21,422 bases of DNA from an uncultured Lachnospiraceae bacterium (GTDB lineage Bacteria > Bacillota > Clostridia > Lachnospirales > Lachnospiraceae): assembly GCA_900549995.1 (NCBI GenBank), contig URQQ01000070.1, positions 1-21,422 of the forward strand, in the 5' to 3' direction. Shown here piece after piece: positions 14,375 through 21,422 of this stretch (position 1 is its first letter; each line of letters opens with the position of its first letter). The notes beneath the pieces were generated by a model that saw only the letters and a program-made list of their open reading frames with translations, was not told where the DNA came from and ran no database searches. The translations under genes were made by a program, and so were the position numbers.

Positions 14375-16090
14375 CTATTCCCCCTCTTCTTCAAAGAGAA
14401 TAGAATCTCTGAGTTTTGTAAGGGTTACTTTCGTCTCTGCTGTAGTTTCTCCCAGAAGCCCGGCGATCTCCTGTGCCACCATCATCTGCTTGTCGATAAC
14501 TTCCTGTGCCATCTCTACAGTTTCCATCTTCAGATTGTAGTGCTGTTCCTTTGCTTTTTCCTCTTTTGTGACATCCTGGTAAATCACAAGAACAGCCTCC
14601 TGCTCCTCAATATACTGAATGATTTCAAGCACCACCATGGACAGCTGTTCAATCCGCAGTTTTCTATGTATGACAGATTTTTTCGTCCGCAGAACTTCCG
14701 AGATATCCTTATCATCAATAAATTCAAAAATATACCGTTCCAGAGCTTCTTCTCTTGAAATGCCAAGAACTGTCTGCGCTTTTTTGTTGCATTCTCTGAT
14801 TCTCAAATCTCTGTCGATAATAAAGATCAGGTTCGGAGTCACATCCATCACCACATTGGACATGGATTCTGCCTTGGCAATCGCATACGGAAGGCACATG
14901 TCAAGTTCCGCTTTCTTCTGGAATACCGCCGTAGCCTTGGCACGGCAGGTTGGATAGCCGCAGGCGCCGCAGTTCAATTCGTCTTCTTTCGCATATTTGC
15001 CGATGGCGCGGAGAAGTTCTGTCAGCTCGCTTTCTGTCGGAACAGGTTCTTTCACTCTCTGGTCACTGAATTCCTTCTTCAGTATAATATTCTCAGGCTT
15101 TGCAATCCGGGCAGAATTCTTATGCAGGACATTTTTCTCTACATCCAGTTTCCCTTTCACAAAAGAACGGTTCCACCGGTTGGACGCCGGCCCTTTGATA
15201 CAGCCGCCCTGACAGACATCAACCTCAATAAAGCAATGCTCAAGTTCTCCCCTCTCCATGCTCTCGAACAGCTCCATACAGTTATCAAGCCCGTCCACAT
15301 AGAGCTTCTCATACACGGCATCTTCATGATCCGCAAGAACTGACTGTACAACACCTCCGCTCACCGGATACAGGCGGTTTACTTCAGGACTTGGATTCGC
15401 CATCTCTTTTTCTTCACATTCACTGATCTTAATTCCTTCAAATGCAAGCCAGAGGCTCACTTCCTCAAATGTCAGTATGGCATCGACCGCCCCTGCCACC
15501 CGCTTATCACCGATCGCCTCCGCTTTCTTCGCAATACAGGGGCCAAGGAATACGACCTTCACTCCGTCACCGTATAAATCTTTGATCAGCCTTCCATGCG
15601 CAATCATCGGTGAGACTACCGGAGCCATCTGAGGTGTCAGAGACGGATAATATTTTTCGATCAGATCGTTAACACTCGGACAGCAGGTCGTAATAATATT
15701 CTTCATCGTTCCTTCTTTTAGAAGCTTCTGATATTCAGCCGTCACAAGAGCCGCACCCTCCGCAGTCTCCCTCACTTCACTGAATCCAAGCTTTAACAGG
15801 GCATCCACTACCTGCCCCGGCTTCTCATATTCCATGATCCCAAGGTAGGACGGTGCGATTGAGATGATCGTCCTCATCCCCTGGCGGAGATACCCTTTCA
15901 CCCTGTCCAGGTCACTTGCGAACGTCTTAGCATTCTGCGGACAAGCCTCCAGACAATGGCCGCAGTGAATACACTGTTCTGTAATAATATGCGCCTGTTC
16001 ATTCTTTACCGAAATCGCCTTTACACTGCAGTTTCTCACACACTTATAACAATGTCTGCAGCTTGCATCCTGAAAATCAATTACCTTCAC
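14375..16090 (-). CDS. hydS: sensory [FeFe]-hydrogenase-like protein with PAS domain (HydS, group C)
   Basis: A 571-aa multidomain protein. The N-terminus is a 2x[4Fe-4S] ferredoxin (Cys11/14/17/21 and 40/43/46/50). The hydrogenase-like region holds TTCCPSV (Cys136, Cys137), LGPCIAKKAEA (Cys185) and DVCQGGCIKGP (Cys293, Cys297), so all H-cluster ligands are present, but the motifs differ from catalytic enzymes (no TSCCPGW, no GGGQ). A four-Cys iron-sulfur motif CGACGYPTC...MC (374-399) and a PAS domain (about 410-510) follow, then a short coiled-coil-like tail. This fits HydS, thought to sense H2 or redox state. It starts with GTG at 16090 in a GTGA overlap with the ferredoxin stop; GGGGAGG 8 nt upstream decides this. 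Read with the downstream phosphatase as a signalling unit. Confidence 0.9.
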   Translation of the reverse strand: MKVIDFQDASCRHCYKCVRNCSVKAISVKNEQAHIITEQCIHCGHCLEACPQNAKTFASDLDRVKGYLRQGMRTIISIAPSYLGIMEYEKPGQVVDALLKLGFSEVRETAEGAALVTAEYQKLLKEGTMKNIITTCCPSVNDLIEKYYPSLTPQMAPVVSPMIAHGRLIKDLYGDGVKVVFLGPCIAKKAEAIGDKRVAGAVDAILTFEEVSLWLAFEGIKISECEEKEMANPSPEVNRLYPVSGGVVQSVLADHEDAVYEKLYVDGLDNCMELFESMERGELEHCFIEVDVCQGGCIKGPASNRWNRSFVKGKLDVEKNVLHKNSARIAKPENIILKKEFSDQRVKEPVPTESELTELLRAIGKYAKEDELNCGACGYPTCRAKATAVFQKKAELDMCLPYAIAKAESMSNVVMDVTPNLIFIIDRDLRIRECNKKAQTVLGISREEALERYIFEFIDDKDISEVLRTKKSVIHRKLRIEQLSMVVLEIIQYIEEQEAVLVIYQDVTKEEKAKEQHYNLKMETVEMAQEVIDKQMMVAQEIAGLLGETTAETKVTLTKLRDSILFEEEGE

Positions 16091-16335
16091 TGATTCAACC
16101 TCCCCAGTATCTCTGTCTGAAAAAATTCTTCTGTTTCTTCCGGTACCACATGATATATAGAATCTCCGTCAATCCGGACGCTTACTCCCTTTGAACAGGC
16201 ACCCATACAGAAGGAACCCGCCAAATCCACCGTTTTCTCTAAATTATATTGCTTTACCAGTTCCATCATCTTCTGAATCACATCTTTGGATCCCCGGATA
16301 TGGCAGGAACTTCCAATACATATTTCTACCTTCAC
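16087..16335 (-). CDS. small thioredoxin-fold [2Fe-2S] ferredoxin (NuoE/HydC C-terminal type)
   Basis: An 82-aa protein with the C-x4-C ... C-x3-C pattern of NuoE-like ferredoxins (CIGSSC near residue 6, FCMGAC near 45), which binds one [2Fe-2S] cluster. The start is a GTG at 16335, chosen because AGGAGGG lies 5 nt upstream and the protein then begins VKVEICIGSSC; a longer reading to an ATG at 16467 adds 44 residues with no family likeness and no ribosome binding site. First gene of the hydS operon, overlapping the hydS-like start. It probably passes electrons to or from the sensor (inference). Confidence 0.85.
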   Translation of the reverse strand: MKVEICIGSSCHIRGSKDVIQKMMELVKQYNLEKTVDLAGSFCMGACSKGVSVRIDGDSIYHVVPEETEEFFQTEILGRLNQ

Positions 16336-16377
16336 AAAATCCCTCCTTTGGCCTTTGTCCTGTGCCGCTGTTATTCT

Positions 16378-16467
16378 GGAGTATGTTTGAAAATTGCCTT
16401 CGTCAAGATTCAAACTCACTCCAGTCATCCTACCTTCTATGGTACTAAATTTCAGAAGTATTTGCAA
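16378..16467 (-). promoter_or_regulatory. candidate promoters of the hydS operon
   Basis: Two minus-strand candidates, both with 17-nt spacers: TTGACG (16401-16406) with TACTCC (16378-16383), and TTGCAA (16462-16467) with TACCAT (16439-16444). Neither is close to consensus at both boxes, so the true one is uncertain. Confidence 0.35.
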
Positions 16468-16560
16468 TCAATTAATGTCGGAAAACAGCCCCGAATTCAG
16501 ATGATGAATGAAGTTATCTGAAGGTCTCAGAGCAATACAAAACGGGGGCATCAATCACGC

Positions 16561-16597
16561 AAATATCCCCCGCTCCAATCCAGAGCGAGGGATATTT
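16561..16597 (-). terminator. terminator of the catalytic hydrogenase operon
   Basis: A 15-bp stem with one G-U pair, AAATATCCCCCGCTC (16561-16575) with GAGCGAGGGATATTT (16583-16597), and a 7-nt loop lie 11 nt past the hydA stop. The T-run on the minus strand is short; it may work in both directions. Confidence 0.7.
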
Positions 16598-16608
16598 TAT
16601 AAGTCTTA

Positions 16609-18348
16609 TCAATTCACAGATCTCTCTACATAACTTGTGTGAAGGATGTGATGTGCTTTCTCACTTCCCGGTTCACCAAGATATTCATCATATAATTTCT
16701 TAATTGACGGATTCTCATGTGATTTACGGATTACTTTGTTGGCATCGTTGTTGTACAGTACTTTCGCACGAAGCGCACGGACGTCTGTGAAGTTTCTCGT
16801 CTCGCCGTCAACCTGTGGCTGGCCGCCGCCGTTTACACAGCCGCCAGGACAGCACATGATCTCAATAAAGTGATAATCTGCTTCTCCTGCACGTACTTTA
16901 TCCATAATGATCTTTGCATTGGATAATCCGGAAGCAACCGCAACCTTCACGTCCATTCCTGCAACATTATATGTAGCTTCTTTGATTCCTTCTGTACCAC
17001 GTACTTCTTCAAAATCAACTTTGGCAAGTTCCTCTCCTGTCAGTTTCTCAACTGCAGTACGAAGAGCTGCTTCCATAACACCGCCTGTAGCTCCAAAGAT
17101 CACACCGGCACCGGAAGCGTCGTGGAAGATACGGTCCGGTTCAATATCAGTGAGACGGTCAGTAATGATGCTGGAACCTTTGATCATACGGATCAGCTCG
17201 CGGGTAGTGATGACGCAGTCTGTATCATGGCCTGCATATTCCTTGTAGAACAGCTCCATATTTGCTTCGCCCTTTTTAGCCAGACAAGGCATAATGGCAA
17301 CGGAGAAGATATCTTCCGGCTTTTTGCCGATCTGCTCTGCAAAATAGCTCTTCATTACAGCGCCAAACATCTGCATCGGAGACTTGGCAGTAGATAACTG
17401 CTTTACAAACTGTGGGAACTCGCTCTTTACAAAGCGTACCCAGCCAGGACAGCAGGAGGTGAACATAGGACGGTCCTTTAGTTCTCCCTTGCCAAGGCGC
17501 ACTAACAGCTCATTTGCCTCTTCCATAATGGTAAGGTCAGCAGTAAAGCAGGAGTCAAATACATAATCAGCGCCCATTTTCTTTAAAGCGTCAAAGATCT
17601 TTCCAATAGTAGCTTCTTCCCTTGTAAATCCAAGGTCTTCACCCCATGCAGCACGGACAGCAGGAGCAACCTGTACAACGACGGTCTTGTTAGGATCCGC
17701 TAAAGCTCTCCACAGTTTTTCCGTATCGTCACGCTCATGAAGGGCGCCAACTGGACAGTGGGTGATACACTGGCCGCAGAGAGAACAGTCCGCTTCATTG
17801 ATCGTGCGGTTTCCGGTTACATTAATGGTAGAACGGGAACCGGTACCTTCCAGATCCCAGATATTCAAGCTCTGGATCTTGTCACAGACCTGAACGCAGC
17901 GCATACATTTAATACATTTTTCAGACTGACGGATCAGTGGGAAAGTTTTATCCCATGGCTGTTTTTCCAGACGTTCCTCAAAAAGACCGTCCTGGACATT
18001 CAGATCTGTTGCGATCTTCTGAAGAGAACAGTTACCGCTTCTTACACAGGTAGCGCACCGGCAGTCATGCTGGGATAAGATCAGCTGAACGGTAAGACGG
18101 CGATCTAAGCGCACTTTTGGACTGTTGGTGTAAATGACCATACCTTCTTCTACCTTTGTGTTGCAGGCGGTGATCAGGTGGTCACGTCCTTCCAGTTCAA
18201 TAACACATACGCGGCAGGCAGCGATCTCGTTTAAACCTTTCCAGTAGCATAAGTGTGGGATATGGATGCCGATAGATTCGGCAGCTTCCATCAGGGTAGT
18301 TCCTTCTTTTACAGATACAGGCAGTCTGTCGATCGTTAAATTTACCAT
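16609..18348 (-). CDS. hydA: catalytic [FeFe]-hydrogenase, M3 type (group A)
   Basis: A 579-aa H2-producing or -consuming enzyme with the same domain order and almost the same cysteine numbering as Clostridium CpI. N-terminal [2Fe-2S] domain (Cys34, 45, 48, 62); His-ligated [4Fe-4S] (His94, Cys98, Cys101, Cys107); two [4Fe-4S] clusters (Cys145/148/151/155 and 188/191/194/198). H-cluster motifs: TSCCPGW (Cys299, Cys300), MPCLAKKGEA (Cys354) and EIMCCPGGCVNGGGQ (Cys500, Cys504), plus TIMEEANELL of the proton path. The ATG at 18348 has GGAGGG upstream and overlaps the end of the preceding flavoprotein gene by 7 bp. Pairing with a GltD-like flavoprotein suggests NAD(P)H-linked electron exchange, as proposed for glutamate-synthase-associated group A2 enzymes. 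That partner is broken here, so the electron route in this strain is uncertain. Confidence 0.95.
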   Translation of the reverse strand: MVNLTIDRLPVSVKEGTTLMEAAESIGIHIPHLCYWKGLNEIAACRVCVIELEGRDHLITACNTKVEEGMVIYTNSPKVRLDRRLTVQLILSQHDCRCATCVRSGNCSLQKIATDLNVQDGLFEERLEKQPWDKTFPLIRQSEKCIKCMRCVQVCDKIQSLNIWDLEGTGSRSTINVTGNRTINEADCSLCGQCITHCPVGALHERDDTEKLWRALADPNKTVVVQVAPAVRAAWGEDLGFTREEATIGKIFDALKKMGADYVFDSCFTADLTIMEEANELLVRLGKGELKDRPMFTSCCPGWVRFVKSEFPQFVKQLSTAKSPMQMFGAVMKSYFAEQIGKKPEDIFSVAIMPCLAKKGEANMELFYKEYAGHDTDCVITTRELIRMIKGSSIITDRLTDIEPDRIFHDASGAGVIFGATGGVMEAALRTAVEKLTGEELAKVDFEEVRGTEGIKEATYNVAGMDVKVAVASGLSNAKIIMDKVRAGEADYHFIEIMCCPGGCVNGGGQPQVDGETRNFTDVRALRAKVLYNNDANKVIRKSHENPSIKKLYDEYLGEPGSEKAHHILHTSYVERSVN

Positions 18349-20085
18349 AATTTCTCACGCCCTCCTTTGAAGATTCCAAAGCCGAAATGATCGCAGCGGA
18401 GGCAGCGTCCGGATTCCTGCGCAATTTCTTTTTTGTTCATGCAGTTTTCAACACCTTCAAAATCATGTTTTCGTTCACTTGCTTCCCGTTCAGACAGCTC
18501 TACACGACCGCAAGGTGTGTGGTCAGCGTTATTTGGCAGCGGGATCTCTACATTACAGGTGATTTCGTGATGATAGCCTAAATATTCCAGGAATATCTGC
18601 AAATCCGCCGTTTGGAAGAGTAACGATCTTTCCGCGGGATACAGGAATGCCAGACTCTTCATAGTGCTTTGTCTCGATATTCTGTCCGATAGCAACGATC
18701 ATGGTCTGACATGGGATCACATACTCCGGTTCGCCGCTGGCAATTACGCTTGCGCGGCCGTCTTTGATGGTGCTGATCATCTGCGGGGTAACACGGACAC
18801 CGGATACATGTCCATTTTCATCTACTTCAATACCGGCAGGAGCAACTAAAGTAAGCAGTTCCACACCTTCAGCGACAGCTGCCTCGATCTCAGCCGGGAG
18901 AGCTGTCATATCAGCTACACGACGGCGGTATACGATGCTGACTTTCTTTGCACCCAGACGGATGGCAGTGCGGACAGCGTCCATGGATACGTTTCCGCCA
19001 CCAATAACAGCGACTTCCTGTCCGGTAAGATCCGGGCAGTCCCCGAGACTTACATTTCTAAGGAAACCAACAGCAGAGGTGATGCCTTCTGCATCTTCAT
19101 TAGGAAGTCCCAGTTTCTTATCTGTAGAAGCACCTACTGTAATAAGCACTGCATCATATACTTTTCTCAGTTCGTCCAGTTTAATATCTTCACCGATCTT
19201 TACATTGTAATGTACCTGGATACCGGTTTCCAGGATCGCATCTGTATCTTCTTCCAGACGGTCTTTTGGCAGACGGTAGTTTGGAATACCGTAGCGCAGC
19301 ATACCGCCTAGTTTTGGCAGCATCTCATAAACAGTGACCTGATGGCCCATTAACTGCAGATAATAAGCAGAAGAGAGACCGGAAGGTCCGCCGCCTACAA
19401 CAGCGATCTTCTTGCCTGTGGAAGGACCACATGGCGGAGGTGCTACTTTTCCTGCAAGGTCAGCAGCAGCACGCTTTAATCCACGGATATTTACAGAGGT
19501 ATCTACCATATTACGGCGGCAGCGTGCCTCACATGGATGTTCGCAGATGAAACCGCAGGTAGAAGGGAATGGGTTGTCCTTGCGGATCAGCTGGATGGCG
19601 TCTGCATAGCGGCCTTCTCTTACCAGGGCAATATAACCTGGAATGTCCACATGGGCCGGACAGAGGGCTACGCAGGGAACCGGCTGGGAAATAGCGCAGC
19701 TGCATCGTTTGTTGCGGATATGTGCCTCAAAATCATCACGGCAGGTATGTACCATACGCCATACCATTTTTGCAGCTTCAGAGCCGATGGCACAGTCTGC
19801 GGTCTGCATAATGGAAAGGGAAGTTTCCTCGATCAGGTCCAGTATCTCGTAGTCAGCATCACCATTTAATACATTGGTGATCATGTGCTTTAACTGGTGA
19901 AGACCTACACGGCAGGGAACACATTTTCCACAGGTCTGTGCATGGCACATTTCAATAAAGGCCCTTGTTATGTCAACAGGGCAGATACCTGGAGGGCTTG
20001 CCACGATACGCTGCTCCAGATTTTTGTAAAGACTCTCAACCATCAGCTGGTCTTTACTTGGGGTGAACAACTCCAATCTGCTCAT
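18342..20085 (-). pseudogene. NuoF-C-terminal / GltD-like flavoprotein partner of hydA, frameshifted by an internal deletion
   Basis: From an ATG at 20085 (GGAGG upstream) the first frame runs 510 aa to a stop at 18553. It has a NuoF-type [4Fe-4S] domain (Cys52, 55, 58, 98), GltD-type cysteines (Cys138, 142, 177, 181, 185, 189), an FAD motif VVGGGPSG (229-236) and an NADPH motif VIGGGN (360-365). It then ends abruptly: ...GFADIPGIF followed by eight unrelated residues. The family's usual continuation, AGGD...G....A...G (third FAD motif), is absent. The expected C-terminus EYLGYHHEIT...CLRCDHFGFG continues in another frame from about 18587 to 18342. The junction is GAATATTT (18580-18587), which fits both sides. 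About 89 bp, not a multiple of three, seem to be lost. An intact version would be about 610 aa and would feed NAD(P)H electrons to the hydrogenase. This could be a real mutation or an assembly collapse. Confidence 0.85.
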
Positions 20086-20123
20086 ATGAATCCTCCTGAA
20101 TTTTTATTGTATGTTCATCTGAT

Positions 20124-20165
20124 CAGGCATCTGTCATTACAGATATTGCTGCAAAACCATGCCTG
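20124..20165 (-). other. structured 5' leader of the hydrogenase operon
   Basis: CAGGCAT (20124-20130) pairs perfectly with ATGCCTG (20159-20165) and encloses a smaller CTGT/ACAG hairpin (20131-20142). It lies in the about 120-nt leader between the predicted start site and the first gene. It does not match a riboswitch class I recognise. Confidence 0.35.
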
Positions 20166-20189
20166 AAATCCTGTGAACACATATTTTGT

Positions 20190-20220
20190 TTAATGATAAT
20201 AAATGTCATTAATAAGTATA
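20190..20220 (-). promoter_or_regulatory. start-site region of the hydrogenase operon: -10 box and 7-9-7 inverted repeat
   Basis: A minus-strand -10 TATACT (20215-20220) is followed at once by a perfect inverted repeat TTAATGA-N9-TCATTAA (20190-20212), which would cover the transcription start. On the plus strand its core TGATAATAAATGTCA (20194-20208) matches the 7-1-7 Fur-box pattern TGATAAT-N-ATTATCA at 12 of 14 positions. The -35 is poor (GTGCAT at 17 nt), consistent with an activated or specially regulated promoter. Fur control would make sense for an iron-rich hydrogenase but is inferred. Rex-like TTGTTAA half-sites are also present further upstream without a clean partner. Confidence 0.5.
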
Positions 20221-20395
20221 ACATAGAATTGTAAAAAATGCACTATAAAAAATACAAAATGTTTGCAATAATTTTTAACAATCTAAAAATTTTTGGTAGC
20301 ATAGATATAGTATCGTTTGCAGTTCTTATTTCTGCGGTTTTAAAAGATTTATAGATGATATCAATAAATGAGTAAAATTTTTGAAGGAAAGCGAT

Positions 20396-20424
20396 TGGAC
20401 AAATTCCCTTCCGCTCGATAAAAT
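20396..20424 (+). promoter_or_regulatory. sigma-A promoter of the plus-strand ABC transporter genes
   Basis: -35 TGGACA (20396-20401), -10 TAAAAT (20419-20424), spacer 17 nt; start about 40 nt before the ATG at 20471. It is divergent from the hydrogenase operon; the about 170 bp between the two promoters are AT-rich with no further clear signal. Confidence 0.6.
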
Positions 20425-20470
20425 AATAACACACAGCAAGAGATGCGAAGATTATTTACAGGGGGAAACT

Positions 20471-21122
20471 ATGGGGGAGAGTATAAATATAGATCTGCAA
20501 AAGAAGGTCAGCCTGACCCGTCAAGAACTGCATGAATTGGAGACAAAAGAAAAGACGGGAAAGGAACGGCTGATCGAGAAATTAATATTGGTCCTTCCGG
20601 AAATTTGCGCAGTGACAGCAATTTTGGAGTATATGCTGATACCGGACAATAGTATGAACCGAAATCCGTATACATACCTGGGATTTTTGATCCTGATGAT
20701 GGTTCTTTATAATGGATACGGCAATCATTGCCCTTGGCTCCTGGTTTGCGGTAACCGTTGCGTCTATGACAGGGATCGCAAATGTAGACAGAGATTATTT
20801 TGAAGCAGCCCGTACCTTAGGTGCCAGTTAGCAACAGCTTGTTTTTCAGGTTGCGTTGCCTCACGCCATGCCTTCTATTTTACAGGGATGTACCCAGGCT
20901 ATGAGCAGTTCCTGTACAGCTATTATGATCGCAGAGATGCTCGGCGTAAAATCAGGACTTGGATGGTATATGAACTGGAGCAAATCCTGGGCAAGTTATG
21001 ACAAAATGTTTGCGGCTCTGTTTGTGATCTGCTTTATTTTTACAGTTGTAACAAAAATATTAGACCGCGTGAAATGCCATGTGCTCAGGTGGCAGAACGT
21101 AGCAGTGAAGAATTATGGATGA
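20471..21122 (+). pseudogene. SsuC/TauC/NrtB-type ABC permease, degraded
   Basis: The ATG at 20471 has GGGGG upstream and encodes a charged N-terminal extension, then two hydrophobic segments (LILVLPEICAVTAILEYMLI; YTYLGFLILMMVLYN). The next expected membrane segments are missing. Family sequence resumes one frame over at about 20713 (DTAIIALGSWFAVTVASMTG), leading into the coupling motif DYFEAARTLGAS. There a TAG at 20829 interrupts the motif, and the same frame continues QQLVFQVALPHAMPSILQG through AMSSSCTAIMIAEMLGVKSGLGWYMN to a TGA at 21122. So there are two lesions: an internal deletion with frameshift (roughly 70-100 residues short, judged by usual family length of about 260-275 plus the extension) and a nonsense codon. 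Functional homologues import sulfonates, taurine, nitrate or similar small ions. The ATPase that follows overlaps its end. Confidence 0.85.
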
Positions 21123-21422
21123 GAACAACAAAATATTATTAAAACTGGAAAATATTTCCAAAAGCTTTGCAAAGGTAGAAAATGATGAAGTCACCCATGC
21201 TCTTGACTGTATTGATCTTGAAATGAGAAGTGGGGAGTTCATCAGTCTGGTGGGACCTTCAGGTTGTGGAAAATCCACGATCCTGCGGTTGGTGGCCGGT
21301 CTGATCCAGCCTACATTAGGAAAAGTAACAGTAAATGAAAAAGAGATCACAGGTCCATCCCCTGAGAGAGGAATGGTTTTTCAGAAACCTACCTTATTTC
21401 CATGGCTTACAGTGGAGAAGAA
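21115..21422 (+). CDS. SsuB/TauB/NrtD-type ABC ATPase, C-terminus cut by window
   Basis: An open reading from the ATG at 21115 runs to the window edge (102 codons of a usual 240-270). Visible are the Walker A motif GPSGCGKST and the Q-loop FQKPTLFPWLTVEK, whose PERGMVFQ...LFPWLTV context is typical of nitrate/sulfonate/taurine importers. The start overlaps the permease stop by 8 bp and has a weak GTGAAG ribosome binding site, so it is probably coupled to the permease. With the permease broken, the transporter is unlikely to work in this strain, although this gene looks intact as far as it can be read. Confidence 0.88.
   Translation, partial: MDENNKILLKLENISKSFAKVENDEVTHALDCIDLEMRSGEFISLVGPSGCGKSTILRLVAGLIQPTLGKVTVNEKEITGPSPERGMVFQKPTLFPWLTVEK

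Noticed and set aside
16336..16467. 44-residue N-terminal extension of the small ferredoxin
   Set aside because: No family likeness and no ribosome binding site; AGGAGGG before the GTG at 16335 is clear.
20264..20290. Rex-type operator (TTGTTAA half-site with TTGCAA) upstream of the hydrogenase operon
   Set aside because: Only one half fits and the spacing is off by one; not enough to call a Rex site.
20243..20434. 63-aa minus-strand ORF in the divergent promoter region
   Set aside because: AT-rich, no ribosome binding site or family likeness, and it overlaps the plus-strand promoter.

Overview
The window looks like chromosomal DNA from an anaerobic, gut-type Firmicute, most likely a Lachnospiraceae / Clostridium cluster XIVa member. 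Support for this comes from two [FeFe]-hydrogenase-type genes side by side, a diaminopimelate dehydrogenase, strong GGAGG ribosome binding sites, sigma-A promoters with 17-nt spacers and moderate GC. The genus is an inference; there is no rRNA or other marker gene. No tRNA, rRNA, CRISPR array, phage gene or transposase gene was seen. All genes read on the minus strand except the rightmost pair.

Left part, from the left edge: the N-terminal three quarters of a UPF0597 / L-cysteine desulfidase-type enzyme; a GH25 lysozyme-like lipoprotein; a hairpin-packed 190-bp segment that looks like a small mobile repeat inserted just behind ddh; ddh (meso-diaminopimelate dehydrogenase); and the kbl-tdh pair, which turns threonine into glycine plus acetyl-CoA. 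The cysteine desulfidase-type gene, ddh and tdh each have a readable sigma-A promoter.

Middle part (about 6.1-11.7 kb): a five-gene operon whose order (double ATPase, permease, permease, binding protein) matches the lsrACDB autoinducer-2 importer. It is followed by a metallo-beta-lactamase-fold protein of the N-acyl-homoserine-lactonase type. The binding protein keeps five of the six AI-2-contacting residues of Salmonella LsrB by my hand alignment. The control region has two clusters of 10-bp-phased TTTCGTTT repeats and a triple 10-bp repeat over the -35 box.

Right-middle part (about 11.8-16.5 kb): a translationally linked redox-sensing operon. It encodes a thioredoxin-fold [2Fe-2S] ferredoxin, a HydS-type hydrogenase-like sensor (ferredoxin, H-cluster and PAS regions), a SpoIIE/PP2C-type phosphatase with an unassigned C-terminal domain, and an ALDH3-type aldehyde dehydrogenase. 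A long perfect hairpin ends it. Upstream lies a second operon with a catalytic M3-type [FeFe]-hydrogenase and its partner NuoF/GltD-like flavoprotein. As written, the partner gene is broken by an out-of-frame deletion at an 8-bp microhomology that removes the last FAD-binding motif. A perfect 7-9-7 inverted repeat with a Fur-box-like core sits on its start site.

Right edge, plus strand: a sulfonate/nitrate/taurine-type ABC permease that is a pseudogene (internal deletion with frameshift, plus a nonsense codon), followed by the start of its ATPase gene, which runs off the window.

The strongest leads are the LsrB-like importer paired with a lactonase-fold enzyme, the two independently broken genes, and the candidate miniature element.
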